DNA of 64,000 nt from Chondrus crispus (Eukaryota > Rhodophyta > Florideophyceae > Gigartinales > Gigartinaceae). The notes beneath the pieces are model-generated. The model was not told the origin of the DNA and ran no database searches. It saw only the letters and a program-made list of their open reading frames with translations. Below are positions 54,911-64,000 of the stretch, one piece after another. The translations under genes and the position numbers were made by a program. Position 1 is the first letter of the stretch; each line of letters opens with the position of its first letter. Where the stretch lies: assembly GCF_000350225.1 (NCBI RefSeq), contig NW_005178610.1, forward strand, positions 294,837 to 358,836, in the 5' to 3' direction.

Positions 54911-56299
54911 TCATTCAGGTTCCGTATTGGCGTAAGATTGCCAAATATGCGTGATTAAGGCTTTTGTGAGCGCCACATGCTTGGCATAATCCTCACGATC
55001 GTGCCCTGTCGACCCAATTCTAACTGCAGACGAAAAGCACCCTGTACCGTCGTTCTCACCATAGGCAATTGGCACAATGATGGACCTAGAGTCGGCAGCT
55101 ATCAGAGCGTAAATCTCCGCATCAGATATCCTCACACCTCCGGTCACATCGCCAGAAAACCCTCCTCTGCGCTCTTCGACGATCATATTGTGAAGTATGA
55201 CACAGGCAGAGACAATTTTCTCCATATCACTTGAGCTCCAGAGCCTCCCGGGGGAATATAAAATATTCCAGCGAGCGAACAGGACCCCAAAAACCCGTTC
55301 TATTGCTTGGCGAACTGCCTCTTGTCGCACTCGAAACATTTGCTTTTGCGGATTTTGTGTCTCCGGCAAAGTCTTGACAAAAACCTTGTAGTTCGGATAT
55401 ATTCCGTCAGCCAAGTAATAGAACCAGTCAAACCTTTTTTCTGCAAATACACTTTCCACGCGGAAAGGAGGGTAGACTTCGCTTAAAACCTCTGCAAAGT
55501 GCGGGCTGACATCAAGGATGTTGATGTCGTTCATGCTTTCAGGGTACCCAAAGGCATAATGCCATATCCAAAGATCCAAATCGCAAATAACTTCCATTCG
55601 TAGTGTAGAGACTTTTTCTTTTTCTACGTTATGACCTTGATGTGCCTTTGGTGCATTTTTCCAATCCCACCCTGCACAGTCCACACATCCCATACAGCCC
55701 GGAAATCCTACTTGTGCAAATCGCGCTTCAATGCGCTGAAGGTCTTCTTGCGTCGGCGCGCGCAGGTATTCAATTCCAAATGCAGAAACCACACCCCGGC
55801 AAAACTCTCGGAGCGACTTCAGAGCGGTAGTCTCACTCATTCTACAGTACTCATCCACAGTGTCACCTGGAATGCCGTAGGACAGCTGCCTCATGGAAGC
55901 AACAACCTTTTGCAGCGGATGGATTCCTTTTCGTCCTGTACAGTCCGAATTAATCCCCAGTCGTATGTAGGTGTTTTTCTCCATTACACCGTTGTACACG
56001 CGGAGAAAAAGCTCTTTCGGCATTCTGAACCTTCTTTCGAAGAGGCCAGCACTGTAAACAGGACCCCACTCTCCCGATCCATCATCCGTCATGCTCCGCT
56101 TGTCTCAAAAGTAATCCAGCATTATGCGGCGATGCCCACTCGAAAATTCTTGCAAGACGTTTGGACTACGTCCAGGACGGGATCCGCCGTGCTTTCCGTC
56201 ATTCTCTTCGTTAAGCTTATCATGTGCTACAATAATTGCGACAGTATCGACAATGTCGTCGTCACTGTCATGCACGAGTTCGTCTAAGTGGAAGTTCAT
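54911..56299 (-). pseudogene. PIF/Harbinger-like transposase (ALP1/HARBI1 type) with in-frame TGA
   Basis: One frame of 462 codons interrupted once, by TGA at 56105-56107. Before it: MNFHLDELVHDSDDDIVDTV, then HRRIMLDYF (family RRIM.DYF). After it, an ATG at 56092 opens 393 residues: FERRFRMPKELFLRVYN, LRQLSYGIPGDTVDEYCRMSETTALKSL, then catalytic D138 in GCVDCAGWDWKNAP, D229 in YYLADGIYPNYKVFVK and E265 in QAIERVFGVLFARWNIL. The catalytic part is intact, so the 393-residue product might still cleave DNA, but the conserved N-terminal segment is separated. The usual partner Myb-like protein of Harbinger elements is not present nearby. Readthrough or a recent nonsense mutation are both possible. 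Confidence 0.88.
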
Positions 56300-56997
56300 A
56301 GTCGTTCTGTAGAAATACGAAACTGGCAGTTAGAGAGAGGGGCGGGGGAATTACGAAGGGAGGGGGGGGGGCAGGCGTGCGAGAGCAGAAGATAGACCAT
56401 TAGACCGTCACTGGTGGAGAGGGGTCCCTTTTTAGCTCCATCTATCAATAGCATAGACCCGCGGCCGAGTGCGGTCTAATTTTTGACTGGGAGCCAGTTG
56501 TAATTCTCCACCTGGCATTTTGGACAAATACATTATATCCCATAGACCCTCGCCAGTGGAGATGCTCTAATTGAAACAATTGAAGACGTCTTCAGGCGTT
56601 TATCATACTAGGATTGTATTGCTTTTAACGAGGTCAAAATCACAGGTTTTTGACAAGATTGTACGGCATTTTTGGCACTGTTGAGAGGCCCCCTCCTTGA
56701 TCAGAGGTGCGCATTTATCACTTTTCGTCGCCTCTGATCGCCAGAGATGCGGCCGAGTGGCAGAATTTCATTCCCTACCCAAGGGTAGATCACCTCACTT
56801 TATTACGAGGGGCGCCGTCTGGAGTGCCGCCCGTCGTTCGTTGATTCGTTCGTTGACCAAGGGCCTGCCGTTCGTCTTCCTTTTCCAAAGACCCTTCCTT
56901 TTCCTCTGAATTGCGTAATTGAACGTGTACACATGGCACGCGCACAGCCTATCGCAGCCCGACGCGTCGCCTCAACGACTAAAGCCCAAGATGTGAC

Positions 56998-57030
56998 TAA
57001 AGCCTCTCTGAGACTCTCAGAGAGGCTTTA
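56998..57030. repeat. perfect 33-base palindrome
   Basis: Arms of 16 bases (taaagcctctctgaga and its complement) flank a single C. It lies about 390 bases before the DNAJC9-like start. Confidence 0.95.
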
Positions 57031-57062
57031 TGATAGTCGTTGTCTATCAGACTGAGAGACAG

Positions 57063-57190
57063 CCGCTTCACAGCCACCACCCACACCTACTCAGTCGTGG
57101 ACACGTGTGAAGCCCTCTCTGAGAGGTACCCGCTTCGCAGCCACCACCCACACCTACTCAGTCGTGGACACGTGTGAAGCCCGCTCTATG
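57063..57190 (+). repeat. 67-base tandem repeat, two copies, in DNAJC9-like promoter
   Basis: Units start at 57063 and 57130 and share 'cctactcagtcgtggacac' and surrounding text almost exactly. The first ends in CTCTCTGAGAGG, echoing the palindrome upstream. Confidence 0.9.
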
Positions 57191-57191
57191 C

Positions 57192-57275
57192 CCCGCCAAT
57201 TTGGCGGGAACCTTGACTTGTCATTCTCTCTCCACCCCCTCCTCCCCTCGTCCCTGGCGGGAACCTTGACTTCTT
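57192..57275 (+). promoter_or_regulatory. paired E2F-like sites
   Basis: TTTGGCGGGAA within the palindrome ccgccaatttggcgg (about 57193-57208), then a second TGGCGGGAA about 58 bases later. Both are followed by the same CCTTGACTT. TTTSGCGGGAA is the E2F/DP consensus that drives S-phase genes in animals and plants. The position, 150-220 bases before the start codon, suits a promoter. Confidence 0.55.
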
Positions 57276-57417
57276 ATTTTCTCCTTCCCGCCTCCCGCGC
57301 CCCTCTTCCCCTCCGCCCCTCCTCCCCTCTTCCCCTCCTCCCCTCCTCCCCTCCTCCCCTCTCCCTCCTCACCAACCCAACACGAAGACCAAAACCAAAA
57401 CCACCCCACCCCTCAAC

Positions 57418-58242
57418 ATGCCGCCCAAAGAAACCGCCTACTACGACCTCCTGGGCGTCGCGCCGGACGCGGCCCCCTCCGCCATCCGCAAGGCCTTCCG
57501 CCTGCTGGCCCTCAAGCACCACCCGGACCGCGCGGGCGACTCCCCCGAAGCCACCTCCTTCTTCACCCACCTGCGCGCCGTGCATGACCTGCTGCTGGAC
57601 CCGCAGCGCCGCGAGGAGTACGACGCCTGCGGCGACACGGGCACGCTGCACGGCGGCGACTCCGCCGTCGACCCCGACGCCGCCGCCGCCTTCTTCGCCC
57701 GCGCCGCCGCCCGCCTCGACCCCGACGACATCCGCAAGTACGAGGCCGAGTACCGCCATGGCCACGACGAGCGCGAGGACCTCGTCTCCTTCTTCCGCCG
57801 CTTCCACGGCGACGTCCGCCGCGCCCTCGACTACATCCCCTACTCCGACCAGCCCGACCTGTGCCGCTTCGTCGAGTTCTGGGACGCCCGCATCGCCGCC
57901 AACGAGCTGGAACCCGGTCCGGCCTACGCTATGGCCCGCAAGGCCCTGCTGAAGAAGGGCAAGCGCGCCAAGCGCGATTTGGCCCCCGCACACGCGGACT
58001 CGGAACCCGCCCCGCCGCGCAAGAAAAAGCGCAAGAGTGCAGCCCCGGACGCAGACATTGTCGCACAGATCCTCGCCAGGAGGCAGAGGGGGAAGCAGCA
58101 GTTTGATCGGTGGGCGGAGGAGGTCGAGGAGAGGGAAGAGAGGGACAAGCTGGCTAAGCGCAAGTCCAAGGAGAAGAAGGGCGCCAACGCGAAGAGGGGG
58201 ACCAACGCGAAGAGGGGGAACAAGGCCTCCGCCGGTGCTTGA
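57418..58242 (+). CDS. DNAJC9-like J-domain protein
   Basis: 274 residues. The J domain is at about 7-70 (AYYDLLGVAPDAAPSAIRKAFRLLALKHHPDRAG, HPD present). It is followed by a helical region (about 85-180: LDPDDIRKYEAEYRHGHDEREDLVSFFRRFHGDV, then IPYSDQPDLCRFVEFWDARIAANEL). This matches DNAJC9's 'EDI..FEK.YRGS..E..D....Y....GD...I' and 'RI..II..AI..GE' pattern. Lysine-rich blocks (PRKKKRKS and the tail) suggest nuclear entry. In animals DNAJC9 is an S-phase histone H3-H4 co-chaperone using HSP70. The codons are extremely GC-rich at third positions. The ATG is the first after a CT-rich leader. The E2F-like sites upstream fit the S-phase role. Confidence 0.85.
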   Translation: MPPKETAYYDLLGVAPDAAPSAIRKAFRLLALKHHPDRAGDSPEATSFFTHLRAVHDLLLDPQRREEYDACGDTGTLHGGDSAVDPDAAAAFFARAAARLDPDDIRKYEAEYRHGHDEREDLVSFFRRFHGDVRRALDYIPYSDQPDLCRFVEFWDARIAANELEPGPAYAMARKALLKKGKRAKRDLAPAHADSEPAPPRKKKRKSAAPDADIVAQILARRQRGKQQFDRWAEEVEEREERDKLAKRKSKEKKGANAKRGTNAKRGNKASAGA

Positions 58243-59987
58243 TGCCGGTGTTTTGTTTGGTTTCTTCATCTTGTGCCGCCCTGCGGTGCACGCCATCGTC
58301 ACTCCCCCAAGAGCTCTTGTTGTTGAGCTCACGCCAATCTACCCGGTTGCACTCCGTCTGCTCCCGCGAGGAGGGTTGCACCGCCCTCCATTCGCAGCGG
58401 CTGTTCGCGGCTTGACATGTCGTTTTTTGTTATTGAGCTCATTATCTCAACAGGTTTTCAGAGGCTGGGAGAACAGAACAAATGCACTATGTTTTGTCTA
58501 GGCCTATTTTCACCTCTCATTGCCGCTTATAGGTCCGTCTTGGCTTTTTTGTTTTGCGGCGAGTACAAGAGAGGGTCAGACTCGAAGAGAAGCGGGTCTT
58601 GTACTCGTACAGTCATTCTCTATGTCTTTAGTGTTGATAAATTGTGAATACAAGCAACCAACCACATGGTGCGTAAATGCGAGACTGGATGTTCATTATG
58701 TAAAGTCGGGCGTGAGCACCAAACACGTTGAGGGTGAAGCCTTCTTTCTTGTCAAACATCACATGCTTGCTGATGTGTTTGGAAAATTCTGGGCCGGGAG
58801 AGTTGTGCGCCTTCGGTTTTACTTTACTCTCTACTCTAGTGCAATTTCACTTTCTATGGAACATAAACCTTCTGACTGACAGGCCGAGGGATAAACCGAG
58901 GGACTTCTGCAGGTTGAGATTCTTTTAGAAATAATCTTGAAAATCTGTGGACGATGGCAACACACGAAAACTCCCGCGGTCAGTAATCCCTCTTCTTTGC
59001 TAACAATGAAGACGGCACCTTCAAGTCATGCGTTTCACTCGCAGCCTCACACTTGCGTCGACCCGAGTTAAAAAGCGTCGCCATGCACCCCCACTGTTGG
59101 TGGAAGGTCTGCCCCTTTTTCGCTAGCTTCTGTATCTTCTTCACTTTCCTCTGTTGTACCAGCAGAAGCCAAACAATGTTTAAATTTTCTTGGATCTCAC
59201 GAGGAACAACTCGCTCCACGGAAGCACAAAAAGCTAGCACTTCACCGTCGTCCGAGAGGAAACGGAAGCTTTTCCAGAGAAAAAAGCAAGCGTCAACCCA
59301 AAATGAATTCAGTGTCCTTCTTCAACCTGGATTTTGGGGCATTGCCCCTTCACATGTGCCTCCCATATCCTTCTACACAGACTCATACATTGACTTTATG
59401 AGTCCCGCGCCGAAGACGCTGCGCGAAAGGGTCATTCCCAAACAATTTACTGTGTTTAAAAAACCTGTCGTAAACGACAAAAGTAGCAAACGTTTTCTGG
59501 GGTCCTGCTTTAACTGAGTCGCGTGTATTTGCATCGAATTTTGGGGCTCATGCGGGCGACTCATAGAGATATCTGGGACAGTATTCGATGATGGGGGAAA
59601 ATGGTGCTATCGAGAGAGGATGTAATTCATGCATGCCTTAAGGGAGCCTAAAGGGATATCTGAGACGACACTCGATGATGCGGGAGTGGTGCTATCGCGA
59701 GAGGACGTGATACATGCATGCCGTACGGGAGCCTCAACTGCATATGCAATCGTGGCTATACGCTATAGGCCATAAGACTTATTCTAGAGATGAATTGCTG
59801 GTGATGCTCTTTCGGCTTCTATATGGCTCCCTTGCTAGATGAATTTTGGTCTACGAAGTGCTTGTGTGCTGCAACGCTCCTTCCTCTACGGCGCTGGTCC
59901 AGATGTCACATTTACTGAAACAGCCTAGCAGGATGCGATGGTATCGCGAAACAAGACACACTAAGCATCGAAGATGACGTTGAAAAG
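58243..59987. other. 1.7-kb spacer between convergent DNAJC9-like and FGAM synthase genes
   Basis: No convincing gene. A plus-strand open stretch of about 145 codons ending at 59517 (first ATG 59083) and a minus-strand one at 58980-59240 overlap each other and resemble nothing known. An 87-base tandem repeat sits at 59568-59737. Confidence 0.45.
59568..59737. repeat. 87-base tandem repeat, two diverged copies
   Basis: Units begin gatatctg at 59568 and 59655 and share tggtgctatcg, gagagga and catgcatgcc. They are diverged at roughly one base in five or six. Confidence 0.85.
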
Positions 59988-62900
59988 TTAGTTGGAACCA
60001 GTCGCCTCAGTTGACTCGGCCTTTTCGGTCGACATTGCCCATTCGTAAGCGTTTTGGAACATCTTGAGCCACGGTGAGGCCTCCCATTCATCGTCATTTT
60101 CCTTGGGAAGGAAACCCCATTGCCACTTCAAGACAGTTCTCTCCGGGTGAGGCATGAGGGCCAAGTGTCGGCCGTTTTGTGAACAGAGCCCTGCAATTCC
60201 TTGCTCAGATCCATTTGGATTGTCTGGATACGCCTGAGTAATGCCTCCTTGATCGTCCACGTATCTCAGAGGGGCCAAGTTCTGCTGCTTGACCCTCTCC
60301 AACACTTCGGTATCCGGGAAGAAAGCTTTTCCTTCCCCGTGCGCCACCCAAACTCCTAGTTGCGCTCCCGCCATGTCCTTGAACATAATAGCCGGAGAGT
60401 CATCTGCGATCTTGACAGTTGAAAACCTGGATTCGTATCTACCGGAATCGTTGTGTATGAACCGCGGTTGAGAAGTCCCGCTCACCTCCTGCGGCGAGAA
60501 TGGAACTCTTCCGAGCAAGGCCATTAGTTGACAACCGTTGCAAATGCCGAGAGAAAATGTGTCATCTCGCTCATAGAACTCCTCAACCTGTGATTGGACC
60601 GTGTCATTGAAGCGCACGACTCCTGCCCAGCCTTTCGCTGAATCAAGTACGTCTGCAAACGAGAAACCTCCAACGAAAGCAATCCCTCGGAATTCAGATA
60701 GGTTCACGGAATTTACCGCAATATCTCTCACAGAAATATCCCATGCTTCGAACCCAGCCATGTGAAACGCCGTGCTCATTTCGCGATCGCCGTTGGATCC
60801 TTCTTCTCGCACAATGGCTACTTTCGGTTTGTACTTGCGCTTGAGGACATCTTCTGAAGTGGCAGCAGGAGTCCAGGGGGCTTCATAATAGGGACCCGTT
60901 CGATGTCGAAGTCGTTCTTGTTCTTGGGAAACGCATGCAACATCTGCCTGTAATCTTTCTAGGGCGAAGGAGGTGCTCTCCCACCTGTCTCGCAAGTCGC
61001 GGATGTCACTCTTGAGAAGCGTGTGATCGCCATCGGTAATAGTGACTTGGGCATCAGCCCTTGTACGGCCAATAATGTGGCACGGAATTCCAGCACCTGT
61101 GAACAAACCCGTGGTTTTGGACACCAAGTGTGCTTCCACTTCAAGAACCATGCCAAGCTCTTCGGCAAACAAGGCTGACGTGTAGTCCACGCCAAGTGAT
61201 GTCGAGCTTATTCCGATGTCCATGCCACAGTTTCCAGCAAAGCCCATCTCCAAGACTGTGCACAACAAGCCGCCGTCGCTGACATCATGATATGAGAGCA
61301 CCCCAGGCTCTTGGATCATCTCTTGGACCAAGTCAAATGCCTTGCAAAGGACACTCACGTCGTCCACGTCTGGTGGGTTGTCTCCGACTCGACCGAAGAC
61401 CTGGGCCAGAGAGCTACCTCCTAGTCTCCGCTTTCCCTGAGCTATGTCAACGTGGAGTAGAAAGCTTGTACCAGGAGCTTTGATATCAGGAGTGAGCTTG
61501 GATTTAATGTTTTCGACTGTCGAGTAGCCGGTCACCACCAATGTCCCTGGAGCTCGGACTGTCTCTGTTTGACCTTCGCTTGTCGGACACTTTGCTGCCA
61601 TGGATAGCGAATCTTTTCCTCCATCGACAGCAACGCCTAAATCGATCATAATATCCCGCATCGCGACTGCTGCATCGTACAGAGAAGCGCAGTCTCCTGG
61701 AAGCTTTGCCGCCCACATCCAGTTTGCTTCACACTTGATATCTTTTCGATCAGTGAGCTTCACGCCCGCAATGTTTGTCATCATTTCTCCCACGCATATG
61801 CGCGCCATGGCTCCTGGAGATAGCGAAGTGATACTGGGTCTCTCGCCTATACTCGTGGCTGAGCCTTTCAGTTCAAAATGAGACTGTGCAGTAACGGCGT
61901 AGTCCGACAATGGAATTTGAAGTGGACCTACACATTGTTGTTGAGCAATCAGCCCGGTGACGCTTCGATCCACTTTGTTTGTGAGAAACCTCTTGGATCC
62001 AACACTCATCAGAGAAAGAACGCGGTCCAGCAAAGAGCCGACGTTCTCGGCGATTAGTTGAGGAAGTATTGGTGACCCCTTGAAAGACATTCGGGAGTCG
62101 ACAAAGGTCTTTTGCGGCAGGTCACCCAAAACTTGTTCAAGATCCATATCGACCACGGCCTTCTTCTCGGCCTTGTCCCAGAGAACAATGCGGCCAGATC
62201 CGTCAACCGTCCCAAGGACGACAGGCACAACTTTCTCCCGAGCGCAAATCGCCCTAAAGACCATTTCGTCGTCGGGCTGCAAGAGTAATCCAAACTGCTC
62301 CTGGTATTCGGCACCCCATATTTCCAGTGCTGAGAGAGTGGTATCTCCGACCCATACTTTGCGGATGTCTATAGTCGCTCCAGCGGGATAGATGAGTTCC
62401 TTGACAACATTGCAGTTTCCGCCGGCCCCTTGATCATGTATCGAAACAATCGGGTTGTCCGACCCCATCTCTACGCATGCACGAAGCACCCTATATACTT
62501 TTTGCGCCATCTCCGCATCACCCCGTTGTACAGCATTAAAGTCTAGCTCCGACTTGTTATCCCCTTGCATCATGCTAGAAGCCGCTCCGCCACCCATTCC
62601 AATTCGGTAAGCCGGCCCCCCAACCTTGACAACGAGTAGACCAACTTCGGCTTCTCCTTTCCTGGCATGCGCGTGATCCATCTGCCCCATCCCGCCTGAA
62701 AACATGATGGGCTTGACAAACTCCCTCCTCTCCCCATTCTCAAACCGCACACCATATGACCTTGCAAAGCCATTGATCACCGGCTCCCCAAACTTATTCC
62801 CGTAATCGCTCGCGCCATTACTCGCATTGATCAAAATCTGCAACGGAGACGCAAGGTTATCCGGGTACAAGAACGGCTCCTCTTCCCACGGCATCTCGTT

Positions 62901-64000
62901 GCCGGGAATATTCAAATTTCCTACGGCATACCCAGCCGTGCCCGCGACGACAAGACTGCCGATCCCCGTAGCCGCTGTGTCGCGAATCCTCCCCCCTGTC
63001 CCGGTCTCCGCGCCCGGAAATGGGGCGACGCCTGATGGAAAGTTGTGTGTCTCCGCCGTGAAGAGGATGTCACGATCGCGCTCCTTCATCTCCATTAAAG
63101 TTGCCCTCCCCGGTCGCTGCGGCAGCAGCGTGCGGACGGCGCCGCCGCGTATAGTCGATGAGTTGTCCGCGAACGCCACGACTGAGTTACTGCCGTTGCT
63201 CTTCAGCGTCTGCTGCACAACATCTAGCAAATGGTGTGGCGCGGGTTTGCCATCAATGACAAGGTTGCCCTTGAAGAACCAATGCCTCGAATGCTCGCTA
63301 TTACTCTGCGCCAAGTCAAACAACTCAACGTTGGTCGGGTTTCGCCCCATCCCCTTGAACAAGTCGACATAATATTTGACATCCTGGTCATCAAAGCCCA
63401 GGCCTTGCTCCTCACTCAGCCTCTCTAATGCGTCGGCGCCCCCGCCCAAGACATCAATCTCATAGCTCATCTCTTTGCTCACGCCGGTCTCAAACGAGTT
63501 CAAAGTCCCCTCGTACACGCACTCGGTCATGCGATCATGCACCAATGCCACAAACGCAGGCATTAAGTCCGCGGCCCCCCCTTGCATCAAGTAACGTCTA
63601 GATCGCTCGACTCTGACAACTTCTGGCACTCCACAAGCATGAAAGATGGAGACCGCATTCGCCGACCACGCCGTCTGAAAGTTCAAGCGCGGGCCGACCT
63701 CAAAGACCTGGCCCTTCAGGGCCGAGGTCACGGCGAGGCTATCCGGCTCGAACGTCTCCGCTAAGAGCCATTCGAGTGTCCTCTCACCCTGCTCGGTGAG
63801 AGCCGCGCCCGGGCGCAAGCCGACGTTGAAGCACGTCTCCTCGACGACGGCGATGCCCTCGCCGAACACGTCTGCTGCGGCGCGGCGCGCGCGCGGCGTC
63901 CCAGGCTCTCGCCGGTACCAGTGGCGCACAGCGGGGGCCACTGGCGCGGCGGGTGCGGCGGCGGCGGCATCGGCGGCGGCACCGGCCTTCGCATCGGCAT
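59988..64000 (-). CDS. PFAS: phosphoribosylformylglycinamidine synthase (FGAM synthase), N-terminus outside window
   Basis: 1337 visible residues of the large single-chain PurL, the fourth step of de novo purine synthesis (FGAR plus glutamine and ATP to FGAM). Order: a PurS-like N-terminal part (about 30-150), a linker helix region, two AIRS-type halves with HFPSGVAPFPGAETGTGGRIRD, GDNKSELDFNAVQRGDAEM and SIHDQGAGGN, the second half with VDGGKDSLSMAA and SYHDVSDGGLL, and a C-terminal glutaminase with nucleophile Cys in LGICNGCQLMALLG and His/Glu in MPHPERT. The frame is open to the last base of the window. The leftmost visible N-terminal part is a run of Ala/Asp/Lys that could be the end of a transit peptide. 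The length fits the 1300-1400-residue family. Convergent with the DNAJC9-like gene. Confidence 0.97.
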   Translation of the reverse strand, partial: ADAKAGAAADAAAAAPAAPVAPAVRHWYRREPGTPRARRAAADVFGEGIAVVEETCFNVGLRPGAALTEQGERTLEWLLAETFEPDSLAVTSALKGQVFEVGPRLNFQTAWSANAVSIFHACGVPEVVRVERSRRYLMQGGAADLMPAFVALVHDRMTECVYEGTLNSFETGVSKEMSYEIDVLGGGADALERLSEEQGLGFDDQDVKYYVDLFKGMGRNPTNVELFDLAQSNSEHSRHWFFKGNLVIDGKPAPHHLLDVVQQTLKSNGSNSVVAFADNSSTIRGGAVRTLLPQRPGRATLMEMKERDRDILFTAETHNFPSGVAPFPGAETGTGGRIRDTAATGIGSLVVAGTAGYAVGNLNIPGNEMPWEEEPFLYPDNLASPLQILINASNGASDYGNKFGEPVINGFARSYGVRFENGERREFVKPIMFSGGMGQMDHAHARKGEAEVGLLVVKVGGPAYRIGMGGGAASSMMQGDNKSELDFNAVQRGDAEMAQKVYRVLRACVEMGSDNPIVSIHDQGAGGNCNVVKELIYPAGATIDIRKVWVGDTTLSALEIWGAEYQEQFGLLLQPDDEMVFRAICAREKVVPVVLGTVDGSGRIVLWDKAEKKAVVDMDLEQVLGDLPQKTFVDSRMSFKGSPILPQLIAENVGSLLDRVLSLMSVGSKRFLTNKVDRSVTGLIAQQQCVGPLQIPLSDYAVTAQSHFELKGSATSIGERPSITSLSPGAMARICVGEMMTNIAGVKLTDRKDIKCEANWMWAAKLPGDCASLYDAAVAMRDIMIDLGVAVDGGKDSLSMAAKCPTSEGQTETVRAPGTLVVTGYSTVENIKSKLTPDIKAPGTSFLLHVDIAQGKRRLGGSSLAQVFGRVGDNPPDVDDVSVLCKAFDLVQEMIQEPGVLSYHDVSDGGLLCTVLEMGFAGNCGMDIGISSTSLGVDYTSALFAEELGMVLEVEAHLVSKTTGLFTGAGIPCHIIGRTRADAQVTITDGDHTLLKSDIRDLRDRWESTSFALERLQADVACVSQEQERLRHRTGPYYEAPWTPAATSEDVLKRKYKPKVAIVREEGSNGDREMSTAFHMAGFEAWDISVRDIAVNSVNLSEFRGIAFVGGFSFADVLDSAKGWAGVVRFNDTVQSQVEEFYERDDTFSLGICNGCQLMALLGRVPFSPQEVSGTSQPRFIHNDSGRYESRFSTVKIADDSPAIMFKDMAGAQLGVWVAHGEGKAFFPDTEVLERVKQQNLAPLRYVDDQGGITQAYPDNPNGSEQGIAGLCSQNGRHLALMPHPERTVLKWQWGFLPKENDDEWEASPWLKMFQNAYEWAMSTEKAESTEATGSN

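Larger units (their letters stand above)
56300..57417. other. spacer between Harbinger remnant and DNAJC9-like gene
   Basis: Left part: 'agagcatctccactggcgag' read on the minus strand from about 56573 resembles the GAGCATCTCC-type ends of Harbinger elements and may be the right end of that element. Middle: a 31-base sequence shared with 10264-10294. Right part: a perfect palindrome, two 67-base tandem units and E2F-like sites (listed separately), then a CT-rich leader (about 57225-57370). Confidence 0.5.

Noticed and set aside
56740-56790. 'gcggccgagtggc' resembling the D-arm/A-box of a Ser or Leu tRNA
   Set aside because: No T-arm consensus follows at the right distance and no acceptor stem pairs. 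A similar gcggccgagtg at about 56461 shows it is part of a local repeat.
57063-57190. Tandem 67-base repeats considered as a CRISPR-like array
   Set aside because: Only two copies, directly adjacent with no unique spacers, in a eukaryotic promoter.
59083-59517. 145-codon plus-strand frame as a small secreted or membrane protein
   Set aside because: The hydrophobic start is Cys/Phe-rich by chance, a minus-strand frame overlaps it, codon use is unlike neighbouring genes, and no family is recognised.

Overview
The window reads as nuclear DNA of an intron-poor eukaryote, most likely a red alga of the multicellular, transposon-rich kind (a Chondrus- or Gracilaria-like florideophyte). This is an inference. 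It rests on single-exon or nearly intronless housekeeping genes packed on both strands, nucleus-encoded mitochondrial proteins with targeting peptides (aconitase, bL12m, bL28m, COA5, a QCR8-like subunit), a WD40/coiled-coil protein of the Mdv1/Mda1 type, and a large island of chromovirus, piggyBac and PIF/Harbinger elements. There is one 26-base run of N, so this is an assembled scaffold.

Layout. 0-4.5 kb: the 3' part of an ALG8-type glucosyltransferase gene, COA5/PET191, mitochondrial bL28 and a seven-unit polyubiquitin gene. 4.5-7.4 kb: no recognisable gene. 7.4-20.7 kb: mitochondrial aconitase (one 90-base intron), a small GC-rich unknown gene, a TCAIM-like protein, TFIIH p52 (GTF2H4), an unknown 444-residue protein and CDC48/p97. 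21.1-22.3 kb: a 1.2-kb terminal-inverted-repeat element without a recognisable transposase. 23.9-38.4 kb: PSMD9/Nas2 (one 142-base intron), a QCR8-like protein, bL12m, an Mdv1/Mda1-like WD40 protein, a 1525-residue WNK kinase with ankyrin repeats, a KDEL receptor and a DusC-like tRNA-dihydrouridine synthase.

38.8-56.6 kb is a stack of mobile elements: a broken piggyBac-like transposase, a truncated plus-strand chromovirus (element A: 5' LTR, primer-binding site and partial gag), a nearly intact minus-strand chromovirus (element B: two 600-bp LTRs differing at 2 positions, gag, pol with a chromodomain), and a PIF/Harbinger-like transposase with one in-frame TGA. Element B also carries an uninterrupted 939-codon frame on the strand opposite gag-pol. 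It starts 16 bases inside its 3' LTR, and I regard it as the most interesting object in the window.

56.6-64 kb: a repeat-rich promoter with two E2F-like sites in front of a DNAJC9-like gene, then a repeat-bearing spacer and the large purine-synthesis enzyme FGAM synthase (PurL/PFAS), which runs off the right edge. The housekeeping genes do not form a pathway. Several serve protein turnover (ubiquitin, CDC48, PSMD9) and mitochondria (aconitase, COA5, QCR8, bL12m, bL28m, possibly the WD40 protein), but nothing shows coordinated expression. Neighbours are often convergent with 60-180 bases between them.
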